From: a virus
DNA: 53,132 nucleotides
Reading direction: 5' to 3' (one strand)
Virus record (IMG/VR): IMGVR_UViG_3300048929_000075
Coordinates: 1-53,132 of that record
Shown in pieces: positions 13,854 to 21,632 of this stretch (positions are counted from its first letter, which is position 1; each line of letters begins with the position of its first letter). The position numbers and the translations under genes were made by a program. A model generated the notes under the pieces. It was not told the DNA's origin. It ran no database searches and saw nothing but the letters and a program-made list of their open reading frames with translations.

Positions 13854-16400
13854 TTATCGCAGACATTCAGCCGGACACGCGAGCTTTAACTCCACATAAC
13901 GGCCATTTACTTTCTTCTCAAAGACGACTTTTCGACGGTTAAGCTCCACCAGCAACCTGTTGGTAAAGTCGCGTGTTTTGATAAAGCGAACATCGTAATT
14001 CTGCAATTCGCACCAGATATCGAATGCGTGCCGCAGGTTTTTAGTCGGTTTTGCACCATTCGGATCGTCCTGGCGCAGCTTGCCACCGATGACAATCCAT
14101 TTATCTGTCTCCACCAGCAGGCTCGCGAACTCAGCGATCGGATCCGACTCGCGGGCGATCTCCTGTGCGCGTTCACTATGTTTACGCCAGAAGTCCAGCT
14201 CGGCCTTTGACCCTTCCGGGAACATGTCGACCAGGTAACTGATGATCTCCGGCAGTTCGGCAATGATCCGCTGGTCGAAGTCCAGGATGCGCTTATGCTC
14301 GGGCACCACATAGTCGAACGGGATGATCACACGGCGGACGTTCAGGCCTTCGGTGGTATCGTCCCACTCGACGGGTTTATTGCCCGCCAGCAGCACGGAT
14401 GCGTTTGCCTTTACCGAATACGCCGCGCCGCCCAGCGGGCGTATGCGCACGGTGTCGCCGCCTGTGAGCTGTTTAATCTTGCGGGAGCGCGCCTTGCCGC
14501 CGTCCGTTTCCGGGATGTATACCATTCGGCTGGTTTCGTACGACGCCAGCGCGTGCTGGTCGCGGTTGAGCGCTTCCAGGTCGGTAGCCAGCACGTTTAC
14601 CTCGCCACCCACCAGCGCCGCGCACAGGTTCGCATACACCGATTTACCGCCGTTCGGTGCGCCCACCAGCTCGATAAAACATTTGTAAGAGGCGAAGCTG
14701 CCCAGGACGTAATAAAGGCCTGCCAACATGACCATACGCAGGTCTTCGTCGCCCTGGCTGATCTCACCCATCCATGCAAGGAAGGTCGATGGCTGCGTGC
14801 GGCCTGCCGGGTCGTAGTCGATTTCCATGCGGTTGCGCAGGCCGTGGTCGCGGCTGTGCACCATGAAAACGCCGGAGCGCACGTTGAGCGTGCCATTATT
14901 GAAGGCGATCAGGTTAGGCTGCGGATCCGGAAGGCGATCGAGGCGCTTAACCAGCGTTGATGCGATGGCATCCAGCGTGCGGGCATCCGGTGCGGACATG
15001 TCGCGCTCTATGCACTCGCTGATGTGACGATCGAACATGTCGAACTCAACCCAGCAGCCCGCGTGGTAGCGCATGATGCCGTGGGAGCCGGAATCCGATT
15101 TTTTACGCGCCGGGTCGAACCGGAGGTTCCCCGCCCATGCGCGGGCAATATCGAGCGCGATAACGCCGGGTGCCGCCAGTGACTCTTTTTTCTTGAGCAT
15201 CACCAGCCAGCTGGGGTACTCGGGGTATCCCTGCGCTTTGAGGTGCTCGCGGTAGGCCTGCTTGATCGCCGACTTAAGCTTAATCGCTGCGGTGTTGATA
15301 GGACCCTTCAGGTTGTTCCGGCTTTTGTGGGAAACCTCTCCGGTTTCGGTGTCAACCGTCCACCCTTTCTCCAGCTCGTTCTCTTCCAGCGCGCGGATGA
15401 GTTCCGCCCGGGCCTGGGCAACAGGGTCAACAGCTTGCTGGTCTGCCTGCGGATCTTTCTTTTTGAACTCGACAGCCTCGGCACCTTCCACAAAGCGATT
15501 ACTCTGCGTGATCCGGTGGTTTTCCCGCTTCATGGCGAGCGCCAGCTCTTCGTAACCGCAGGTGGTCAGCACGGCATACATCGAATACCCGCGGTTGATG
15601 TCCCGTTTATCGGTGTCGTGCAGCCACTCGATGCGCCACTGGTCGTATTTACCCCGAACCGGAGGCATGATGAGAATGTCGTCTTTGCTGGTGGGGCTGG
15701 AGTAATCCGTGCGGTATGACTGGAGCTTGTAACCTTTATCGGTCTCGACCCCTGCCTCCGCCAGCAGCTCAAGGAAAGAGCCATCCGTGCGCAGCTCGCG
15801 ATCGCTGGCGCGGGTGTTTTCTTTCTTCGGTGCTTCACCCCACTGATCGACGTCCAGCACGTCGCCGTCCATGACGAAGGCCTGCCCGCCATGAATACCT
15901 GCGTAAATTGGCTGGCTCGCCTTCCACACCGATACGTCATATTCGACGTTGCCCGGCAGCCCGGCGGTGAATTGTGCGCCCACGAAAGGCAGCTCGTGAT
16001 GTTCTACCGGGCGTGACAGCTCCACCAGCACGCGGAAACGGCGTTCGCCGTCGCCCCGGCGGTTATCCCCGGCGGTGGTGTAAAAGCAGTGCGACAGCCC
16101 GCGCAGGGCACGCTTAATGGCGACCATGTTGTGGCTGGTGCAGTTATGGTCAACGTCGATCGGCAGCCACAGACGCGGCTGTGCTGCTGCATTGTTGCGT
16201 TTGCCGCCTTCACAGTCGGCCGTGATGTAGGGCAAGTGCGCTTTCAGGTATGCGTACTGTTCGTCGTCTGACAGATCCGCATCCGTCTCGGGGAAACGGT
16301 CGATAAAGCCTTCGCACATGTCGCGGAACGTTGGCGCAGTCAATTGCACCACGTCGCTGTTTTCGGATGTCTCACCGTAGGAAAATCTGATCTCTGGCAT
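13854..16400 (-). CDS. Primase-helicase, P4/D5 type, 848 aa
   Basis: Likely replicative primase fused to a superfamily 3 helicase. The N-terminal third carries the acidic pair D82-V-D84 followed by H85 (PIDVDHN) and later SHCFYTTAGDNRRGDGERRFRV, fitting an archaeo-eukaryotic-type primase. The middle links to the D5_N-like region (DPQPNLIAFNNGTLNVRSG). The helicase has Walker A GAPNGGKS at residues 580-587, Walker B-like YIPETDGG, the sensor ASVLLAGNKPV, and NVRRVIIPF. AGAGG precedes the ATG at 16400. It is the second gene of the minus transcript from the divergent promoter and sits next to the AT-rich origin candidate. Confidence 0.88.
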   Translation of the reverse strand: MPEIRFSYGETSENSDVVQLTAPTFRDMCEGFIDRFPETDADLSDDEQYAYLKAHLPYITADCEGGKRNNAAAQPRLWLPIDVDHNCTSHNMVAIKRALRGLSHCFYTTAGDNRRGDGERRFRVLVELSRPVEHHELPFVGAQFTAGLPGNVEYDVSVWKASQPIYAGIHGGQAFVMDGDVLDVDQWGEAPKKENTRASDRELRTDGSFLELLAEAGVETDKGYKLQSYRTDYSSPTSKDDILIMPPVRGKYDQWRIEWLHDTDKRDINRGYSMYAVLTTCGYEELALAMKRENHRITQSNRFVEGAEAVEFKKKDPQADQQAVDPVAQARAELIRALEENELEKGWTVDTETGEVSHKSRNNLKGPINTAAIKLKSAIKQAYREHLKAQGYPEYPSWLVMLKKKESLAAPGVIALDIARAWAGNLRFDPARKKSDSGSHGIMRYHAGCWVEFDMFDRHISECIERDMSAPDARTLDAIASTLVKRLDRLPDPQPNLIAFNNGTLNVRSGVFMVHSRDHGLRNRMEIDYDPAGRTQPSTFLAWMGEISQGDEDLRMVMLAGLYYVLGSFASYKCFIELVGAPNGGKSVYANLCAALVGGEVNVLATDLEALNRDQHALASYETSRMVYIPETDGGKARSRKIKQLTGGDTVRIRPLGGAAYSVKANASVLLAGNKPVEWDDTTEGLNVRRVIIPFDYVVPEHKRILDFDQRIIAELPEIISYLVDMFPEGSKAELDFWRKHSERAQEIARESDPIAEFASLLVETDKWIVIGGKLRQDDPNGAKPTKNLRHAFDIWCELQNYDVRFIKTRDFTNRLLVELNRRKVVFEKKVNGRYVELKLACPAECLR

Positions 16401-16415
16401 GGTGGCCTCTGTGGT

Positions 16416-16658
16416 CTATTTGAACCATTCTTTAACGTCTGGGCGCAGGTCAGCTTTTCGGTATTCGCCTTTTGTTTTCTCCTCCAGCTGTGCTGCCGCG
16501 GTAGCGCTGATGCGCCCGCGCTTAAGCCATTCATTTACCGCCTGCGGGGTGACGCCCAGAAATTCGGCGAGGCGAGCCTGCGAACCAAAATCCTGCACCA
16601 GTTTTTCCAGCGCTGCTTTCTCCTGCGCAGCGATGCGTTCAGCAATTGATTTAGACAT
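16416..16658 (-). CDS. Cro/YdaS-like helix-turn-helix regulator, 80 aa
   Basis: Residues about 25-46 form a helix-turn-helix (SQARLAEFLGVTPQAVNEWL), followed by KRGRISATAAAQLEEKTKG and RPDV, the pattern of YdaS/Cro-type small phage repressors. It is the first gene of the minus transcript, and its promoter overlaps the plus-strand promoter and the 25-bp palindrome at 16691-16715, the obvious operator. I infer that it represses one or both divergent promoters. No partner cI-like gene is visible. Confidence 0.82.
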   Translation of the reverse strand: MSKSIAERIAAQEKAALEKLVQDFGSQARLAEFLGVTPQAVNEWLKRGRISATAAAQLEEKTKGEYRKADLRPDVKEWFK

Positions 16659-16685
16659 ACCTTTATTCTCCCGTTTAAAAAGTGC

Positions 16686-16719
16686 TTGCGATAATAGATC
16701 AGGCGGGTCTATTATTCAA
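16686..16719. promoter_or_regulatory. Fully overlapping divergent promoters with palindromic operator
   Basis: Plus promoter: TTGCGA (16686-16691), 18 bp, TATTAT (16710-16715). Minus promoter: TTGAAT (16719-16714), 17 bp, TATTAT (16696-16691). The two -10 boxes lie in the arms of a palindrome, ATAATAGA / TCTATTAT (16691-16698 and 16708-16715), and each -10 box coincides with or abuts the other promoter's -35 box. RNA polymerase cannot occupy both at once. The minus unit begins with the Cro/YdaS-like regulator; the plus unit is the replication block. Confidence 0.82.
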
Positions 16720-16756
16720 CCGCAGCATAAGCTGTAACGAAACCGAGTAACCCATC

Positions 16757-18181
16757 ATGAAAGATAAAGAGCTGTTAGGCCTTTTTAAAAAATGGCTGCT
16801 GTCTGACGATAACGAGTTTTACCTCGACGGCATCGCAGGCTGTGGTAAATCCACCCAGGTAGCAATCTCACTGCTGCCGTATTACCTCGAACAATTCCCC
16901 GGTCACATTGTGCAGGTCATCGCGCCAACGCACGCTGCAAAGCAAGAGCTACAGGCCAAAATCGACTATCTCGACGAGAGTAATTTCCACACGATGCATA
17001 GTTATGTTGGCATGGCGCCGGAAACGAATGAGGGCGCTGTTGACCTGAATAACCTGCAACGCAATCGCCGTGTCCGTGAAGCGATGGAGGCTCATTTCGT
17101 GGTAATCGACGAGGCCGGGATGGCGGATGAGGAGTGTGCAGGCGTAATCAAAACGCTGCTGAAGACGAAAACCGTTTCCCGCGTCATGTACCTGGGAGAT
17201 AAGCATCAGTTACTGCCTGTGAAGGGCAAGCAGCTCCTGACGGCACCGGAAGGTTTCAAATGGCATTACGTGCTGCGCACCAACTATCGCGCCCGCAAAA
17301 CGCCAGACGTCCAGCAGTATGTTTATGATCTGTATGCGCGCATGGAGAAAGGGGGTAAATCCTTCCGCTTTGCGCCGGAGGCCTCCGAGAATCTGGGCTT
17401 TGTCAGCATCGCCGAGGCCAACATTGACCCTCGTTTCGACCGTGCGCTGGCGTTCACGCGCCGCGGCGTGCAGGAGTTCAACGAGGCAGTGGTGGGGCGC
17501 GATCACGCCATCGTCGGAGACATTGTGTTTTCGCCCACCAGCAAAAAGCATTATCGGGTTGAAAAGCAACAGTCTGGCGACATGGCGGAAATGATCAAGG
17601 TCCGCACCGCGCGGGGCAATTGGCTGGACGACAACAGCGATAAATTCCACACCCGCGGATTCATCGGTAACCTGGTTGATGTTGTTGAAGGGTTAAAGCT
17701 GCTACAGCTCCAGCAGGTCGAAGTGCGGGGTGGTGAGTGGGCACCCGTGCCGGGTACGTTGCCAGAGTGGATGTTTGCCACCTACGGCACGCACCGACAC
17801 GGCGCGCAGCTGGCCGCCTGCCGCGAGGGGGCTATCAATGCCAACAACAAAATCGTCGAGGCTGAGCCGTCCTATTTTGCCGGGCTGACGGGGGAGCAGG
17901 TGCACGAGCGCATCATGCAGATCTCACAAGAGCACTGGAGCAACCCACTGGTGCAGGCTCGCCGTAAGGCCTGGCGCAAGATGTATTCGTGGGAGCAGAC
18001 GATCCTTTGCATTGATGCGCCGTTCTGCACAACGGTGCACGCCGCCCAGGGCGCGACCCATCGCCGCAGCTTTATCGACCATGACGACCTTAAATACGCC
18101 CGTTCGCATGGCGACACTTACGTGCGCCTGTTGTACGTGGCAATCAGCCGGGCAACCGAGGGGGTTTACTTTGTCAACTAA
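16757..18181 (+). CDS. SF1 DNA helicase, RecD/Dda-like, 474 aa
   Basis: ATP-dependent helicase of superfamily 1B. Walker A GIAGCGKST is at residues 25-33, motif II VVIDEAG at 115-121, motif III GDKHQL at 147-152, and near the C-terminus TVHAAQGAT and motif VI YVAISRA (460-466). The size fits T4 Dda-like enzymes. It is the first gene of the plus-strand replication block, starting about 35 bases after the divergent promoter; its ribosome binding site is weak. It probably acts in replication start or fork restart. Confidence 0.9.
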   Translation: MKDKELLGLFKKWLLSDDNEFYLDGIAGCGKSTQVAISLLPYYLEQFPGHIVQVIAPTHAAKQELQAKIDYLDESNFHTMHSYVGMAPETNEGAVDLNNLQRNRRVREAMEAHFVVIDEAGMADEECAGVIKTLLKTKTVSRVMYLGDKHQLLPVKGKQLLTAPEGFKWHYVLRTNYRARKTPDVQQYVYDLYARMEKGGKSFRFAPEASENLGFVSIAEANIDPRFDRALAFTRRGVQEFNEAVVGRDHAIVGDIVFSPTSKKHYRVEKQQSGDMAEMIKVRTARGNWLDDNSDKFHTRGFIGNLVDVVEGLKLLQLQQVEVRGGEWAPVPGTLPEWMFATYGTHRHGAQLAACREGAINANNKIVEAEPSYFAGLTGEQVHERIMQISQEHWSNPLVQARRKAWRKMYSWEQTILCIDAPFCTTVHAAQGATHRRSFIDHDDLKYARSHGDTYVRLLYVAISRATEGVYFVN

Positions 18182-18335
18182 ACAAGAGCTGAAAGACGCG
18201 ATCTACAAATATGGCGATCTCTGTATGACCTACGGGGAGCGCCTGGTGGTGAGCGCCGAGGACATCGTACCGATGCGCGAGCAGTGGCAGAAGATTAACG
18301 CGATGATCGAGGAGCTGATCCCGGATGACAAATAA
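18171..18335 (+). CDS. Small helical protein with TTG start, 54 aa
   Basis: The start is TTG at 18171, overlapping the end of the helicase gene by 11 bases, behind the strong binding site GAGGGGG (18159-18165). The protein (MSTKQELKDAIYKYGDLCM at its start) is helical and acidic and ends in a 4-base-scale coupling with the next gene. The longer in-frame ORF from 18012 runs antiphase through the helicase and has no binding site. No family is recognised. Confidence 0.65.
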   Translation: MSTKQELKDAIYKYGDLCMTYGERLVVSAEDIVPMREQWQKINAMIEELIPDDK

Positions 18336-18513
18336 ATTGATGGTCTGCCAGCTGCGCAAGGGCGACGTCATCGTCGGCGGCTCCGGCAAGCGCTACGAAG
18401 TCAAAGAGGTCACTATGCTGCACCAGGAGGTGCGTTTAGTTACGGACAAACATGAGGCCGTGGTGCCGTGGTTCGCATCGGTTGTGGTGGAGCTGGGTAA
18501 AGATGATATTTGA
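18325..18513 (+). CDS. Small barrel-like protein, 62 aa
   Basis: ATG at 18325, behind GAGGAGCTGATCCCGG and overlapping the previous gene by 11 bases. The whole protein looks like a small SH3/KOW-type barrel (LRKGDVIVGGSGKRYEVKEV, then EVRLVTDKHEAVVPW), similar in style to the small proteins at 4274-4561 and 6198-6636. It overlaps the SF2 helicase start by 11 bases, so it may be made in step with it. Function unknown. Confidence 0.65.
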   Translation: MTNKLMVCQLRKGDVIVGGSGKRYEVKEVTMLHQEVRLVTDKHEAVVPWFASVVVELGKDDI

Positions 18514-20443
18514 ACCGCGTTACTACCAGGCGGCTGCCATTGCCGCCCTTAAGAAGTTCAAAAAGTTTAAGCGCCGTTTGATTGTGCTGCCAACGGGCGC
18601 AGGCAAGGCCATCGTTGCGGCGCTGCTGTCGGAGTGGCTTACTGACGAACACCCTGGGCAGAAGGTGCTGATGCTGGTGCCCACCCAGGAGCTGGTGAAG
18701 CAGAACATGGAAAAGCTGGACGCGATCGGGGTCAATGCCTCGACCTGGTGCGCGTCCATTGGACCGAAGAAGATGCGCGGCGACATTGTTATTGGCACGC
18801 CCCAATCGGTGTATCGGAACATGCACATGTTCACAAATGGGAACTTTGCGGCCTGCGTCTGGGATGAATGCCACGACGTGCACCCTACCAATCAGGCAAT
18901 CATTGAGTCACTGGAGGCGGCGAACGAGGATTTCTTCACCCTCGGCATGACGGCCACACCGTGGCGCACAGGTGACGGCTGGATCTACGGCGACCACGTT
19001 GACTACGGCGTTACGCCAGCCGACCAGACGAACGCCCCGTTCTTTGAGTTCTGTTGTTATGAGGTGAAGCCGCACGAGCTGATCGGGGCGGGGTATCTGA
19101 CCGCGCCGCTGCCAACCATGCAGATGGAGAGCTACGACGAGGAAGGCCTGAAGATGTCCGGCGGCAAGTACACGAATGCGTCGCTGGACAAAGTGATCGG
19201 TGGTCAGTCGGCCAAAACCCAGCGTATAACGGCACAGATTGTGCGTGACTCGCACGACTGCCGATCGGTGATCATTTTCGCCGCCAGCCGCCGACATGCA
19301 CAGCAGATCTGTGATTGCCTGCCTGTGGGTGAGTGGGCGTACATCGACGGCAGCATGGACGCCGCCGCGCGCAAACGTGCGATCTCTTCGTTTAAAAATT
19401 TCGAAAAGAAATACATCGTAAACGTTAACATTCTCACAACTGGGTTTGACCACCCCGAACTCGACCATGTGGCGATCACCCGCCCTATGGAATCCTCTTT
19501 GCTGTGGGAACAAATGATCGGCCGAGGCTGCCGTATTGCCCCCGGCAAAAAGTGGTTCAAGATCTCCGACTTCGGCGGCAACGTTGCGGAGTTCTTCCCT
19601 GACGGCGACGTGTTCACACCAACCATGAAGGTGGCCTATCGGGGCAGCCCGCTGGCGCGCATCGACATTGATTGCCCTGTGTGCGGGTACACCAATAAAG
19701 CCGCGCTGCTAAACGAGTACAACGTTGCCGAAGGCGTGCCGCTGCCGTACGACTCGCACGGGTGGGTCATCGACGCCGTAGGCGAGCCGATGCTGCTGGA
19801 TTACCCGTACGTGGGGGCGAAAGGCGAAGTGATAAACGAAATGCGCCAGGTACCTGCGCACATGCTCCAGCGTTGCTGTGGTGTGGAGGTTGTTGACGGT
19901 GCGCGCGTGCAGTGTGACCACATGTGGAACTTTAAGCGGTGCTCCTGCGGCCATCGCAATACTTTGTCCGCAAAAATCTGTTCTGGGTGCCAGAAAGAGC
20001 TGCACGATGTTAATGCGAAGCTGAAAGCCGACCGCGCCGCTATCCGTGAAGTTCATGCGATGGAACGGGAACAGATCGAGCGCATCAAAGCGGAGATCCA
20101 GCGCATCGCCGCTGCTGACCCACACGAATACCGCCGCGCGCCTGTCGAGCGTGTGGCGATCGAGAAGTACATCACCCGTAAGCGTGAAACCATCCTGCGG
20201 GCGGTGGTGAAGCTGCCACGCCCGCTGGGTAACATCGAGGTGTTTCTGCTGAAAGATAGCGCACAGCGCAAGCTGATCTGCGAAGCGCTGTTTGGCAGCT
20301 ACATCGCGAAAGATAACGACCTGCTGAAGCGGTTTAACCATCCGATCGAGTGGATGAAGCCACGCAAGGTCACACACGTAGAATTTAAGGTGCCCCGCAG
20401 CAAAAAGGGCTACCCCCATATCAGAAAATATGAGGTTCAATGA
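18503..20443 (+). CDS. SF2 DNA helicase with C-terminal zinc-binding region, 646 aa
   Basis: I chose ATG at 18503 (MIFEPRYYQ, matching the Q-motif start of such helicases). Motif I is PTGAGKA at 30-36, motif II DECH at 121-124, motif III TAT at 150-152, and motif VI QMIGRGCR about residue 330. The region from about 395 contains CPVCGY and later C-x-C and CSGC, a likely zinc-binding module, followed by a long helical segment. The residue after the Walker Lys is Ala rather than Thr/Ser, which is unusual. It probably acts in replication or recombination with the neighbouring nucleases. Confidence 0.87.
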   Translation: MIFEPRYYQAAAIAALKKFKKFKRRLIVLPTGAGKAIVAALLSEWLTDEHPGQKVLMLVPTQELVKQNMEKLDAIGVNASTWCASIGPKKMRGDIVIGTPQSVYRNMHMFTNGNFAACVWDECHDVHPTNQAIIESLEAANEDFFTLGMTATPWRTGDGWIYGDHVDYGVTPADQTNAPFFEFCCYEVKPHELIGAGYLTAPLPTMQMESYDEEGLKMSGGKYTNASLDKVIGGQSAKTQRITAQIVRDSHDCRSVIIFAASRRHAQQICDCLPVGEWAYIDGSMDAAARKRAISSFKNFEKKYIVNVNILTTGFDHPELDHVAITRPMESSLLWEQMIGRGCRIAPGKKWFKISDFGGNVAEFFPDGDVFTPTMKVAYRGSPLARIDIDCPVCGYTNKAALLNEYNVAEGVPLPYDSHGWVIDAVGEPMLLDYPYVGAKGEVINEMRQVPAHMLQRCCGVEVVDGARVQCDHMWNFKRCSCGHRNTLSAKICSGCQKELHDVNAKLKADRAAIREVHAMEREQIERIKAEIQRIAAADPHEYRRAPVERVAIEKYITRKRETILRAVVKLPRPLGNIEVFLLKDSAQRKLICEALFGSYIAKDNDLLKRFNHPIEWMKPRKVTHVEFKVPRSKKGYPHIRKYEVQ

Positions 20444-20644
20444 ATGGCTAAACGTAAACCGGACTACCATATGCAAGCTAAATTCTGGCATCCGCAATTC
20501 ACCCAGGAATGCGCAGGTACAGCGCCCTTTGTTATCGGTCAGTGTTTTATGTTACTGCCGCACGACCGCCGCGAGCAATTGATCCGCGAGCTGACAGACT
20601 GGCATAACGAACACCCAGCGGAGGCGACGCCAGATGGTAAGTAA
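20444..20644 (+). CDS. Hypothetical protein, 66 aa
   Basis: It begins directly after the helicase stop (TGAATGGC). The N-terminus is basic (MAKRKPDYHMQAKFWHPQF), followed by a helical segment LLPHDRREQLIRELTDWHNEH. It overlaps the next gene by 11 bases. It is part of the replication operon; no family is recognised. Confidence 0.6.
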   Translation: MAKRKPDYHMQAKFWHPQFTQECAGTAPFVIGQCFMLLPHDRREQLIRELTDWHNEHPAEATPDGK

Positions 20645-20828
20645 CCGTAAAGCCCGCCTGCTCCTGAAAGTACCCGCTGTTGCTGTGGGTGACGAGGGCT
20701 ATTACCGGGTGAGCAACACCCGCAATCTTTATTTCGTCGGCGTCCTTAGCGCAACAGCCAGAAAGTATCGCAACGCCCGACAACAACGTGCCATTAACAG
20801 AGCGAGGAGTATTGGTTATGACTTTTAA
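20634..20828 (+). CDS. Hypothetical basic protein, 64 aa
   Basis: ATG at 20634 with GGAGG eight bases upstream. The protein is basic and short; its beta-like start (RLLLKVPAVAVGDEGYYRVS) is followed by an Arg-rich helix (ARKYRNARQQRAINRARS). It could bind nucleic acid by charge. It overlaps the next gene by 11 bases. Function unknown. Confidence 0.6.
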   Translation: MVSNRKARLLLKVPAVAVGDEGYYRVSNTRNLYFVGVLSATARKYRNARQQRAINRARSIGYDF

Positions 20829-21207
20829 CGAATGGTGGGCAGGTCAAAACCTGCCGGAAGAATCGCGCGTTGTCGCCCTCGCAGCCTGGTATGCGTCCCA
20901 GCTGTATGGCGAGCACACGGCGCACCCTGCTGTGTTTACTGCCCCGCGCGGGCTATCCATGGCGCACGGCCACCAGCTGGATGTGATCGGCGCGACTCTG
21001 GGTTTGACGAGAACGCAAGGAACAGAAAACAACCCTCCTGAAACCGATCAGAGTTACCGTGAAAGGTTGTGCCAGAAGCGGCGCGAGATTATCGCGAAAG
21101 ATCACGATGCACGGATCACTCCCCCTCGCCGTGATGGACTTTGTGCCCACCAATGGATCAGGACTGAAAGCAAAGATATATGTTCTAAATGCGGGGTTCC
21201 CCTATGA
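20818..21207 (+). CDS. Hypothetical protein with baseplate-like motif and C-terminal Cys/His cluster, 129 aa
   Basis: ATG at 20818 has GAGGAG nine bases upstream. Residues about 50-90 contain LDVIGATLGLTR and TDQSYRERL, very like the LD-x-x-G-x-x-x-x-x-x-R / D-x-x-YR-x-x-L motif of phage baseplate proteins, including two in this genome (33833-34552 and 34554-35975). The C-terminus has CAHQW and CSKC, a probable zinc site. It is encoded in the replication block, so a structural role would be unexpected. Its stop overlaps the next gene (ATGA). Confidence 0.65.
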   Translation: MTFNEWWAGQNLPEESRVVALAAWYASQLYGEHTAHPAVFTAPRGLSMAHGHQLDVIGATLGLTRTQGTENNPPETDQSYRERLCQKRREIIAKDHDARITPPRRDGLCAHQWIRTESKDICSKCGVPL

Positions 21208-21590
21208 ATTGCCCAGACGATATCCCGTTCTTTGACAGTCAGAAAGGAACAGGTGATGAGGCCTACCACCAGCAGACCTTTTTTAACCAGCTGCGCAAGC
21301 ATCATCCTGACCTGGCGAGCATCGCGATCCATGTCGAAAACGAGGGCAAGAAAACGGCGGCGCAGAGTCAGCACTCTCGCCTGATGGGGCAGGTCAAAGG
21401 CGCCTCCGACATTATCCTGCCTGCGCGGGTGCCGCTGGTGATGGAATTGAAGATCTGGACGGGTCGCCTGTCGAAAGAGCAGATCGAATATTTGCGTAAT
21501 GCGCAGACCCACGGTGCTTTCAGCTGTGTGGCGGTGGGTTTCTACGGAGCGTGGGACGCGTTCAATTATTGGCTTGACAAGTTTAAATAA
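21204..21590 (+). CDS. VRR-NUC domain nuclease, 128 aa
   Basis: A small stand-alone nuclease of the PD-(D/E)XK superfamily. The motif order is right: an N-terminal conserved Glu/Gln-containing helix (EAYHQQTFFNQLRKHHP), then RLMGQVKGASDIIL with the catalytic Asp, and VMELK with the Glu-x-Lys pair, then GRLSKEQIEYLRN. Stand-alone VRR-NUC proteins are common in phage replication modules and can cut structured DNA. The start overlaps the previous stop; the gene ends shortly before a promoter for the recombination genes. Confidence 0.87.
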   Translation: MNCPDDIPFFDSQKGTGDEAYHQQTFFNQLRKHHPDLASIAIHVENEGKKTAAQSQHSRLMGQVKGASDIILPARVPLVMELKIWTGRLSKEQIEYLRNAQTHGAFSCVAVGFYGAWDAFNYWLDKFK

Positions 21591-21615
21591 TCATTTACTA
21601 TCACGTTTAGTTTTT
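21574..21615 (+). promoter_or_regulatory. Sigma-70-like promoter for recombination genes, with shared downstream element
   Basis: TTGACA (21574-21579, perfect), 16 bp, TACTAT (21596-21601), at the 3' end of the VRR-NUC gene. It is followed by ACGTTTAGTTTTT (21603-21615), which recurs at 27852-27864 in front of the exonuclease gene. The promoter would add transcripts for the ATPase, ssDNA-binding and polymerase genes. Confidence 0.75.
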
Positions 21616-21632
21616 GATTGAGGCAACAAAAC

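Noticed and set aside
14295-14960. Plus-strand ORF of 221 codons opposite the primase-helicase
   Set aside because: It mirrors the codon pattern of the opposite strand; no start signal and no motif.
16416-16658. Evidence of a temperate phage from the Cro/YdaS-like gene
   Set aside because: No integrase, cI-type repressor, attachment site or partition gene is seen, and a Cro-like gene alone does not show lysogeny.
19709-20497. Minus-strand ORF of 262 codons opposite the SF2 helicase
   Set aside because: A shadow frame of a gene with clear helicase motifs; no ribosome binding site or promoter.
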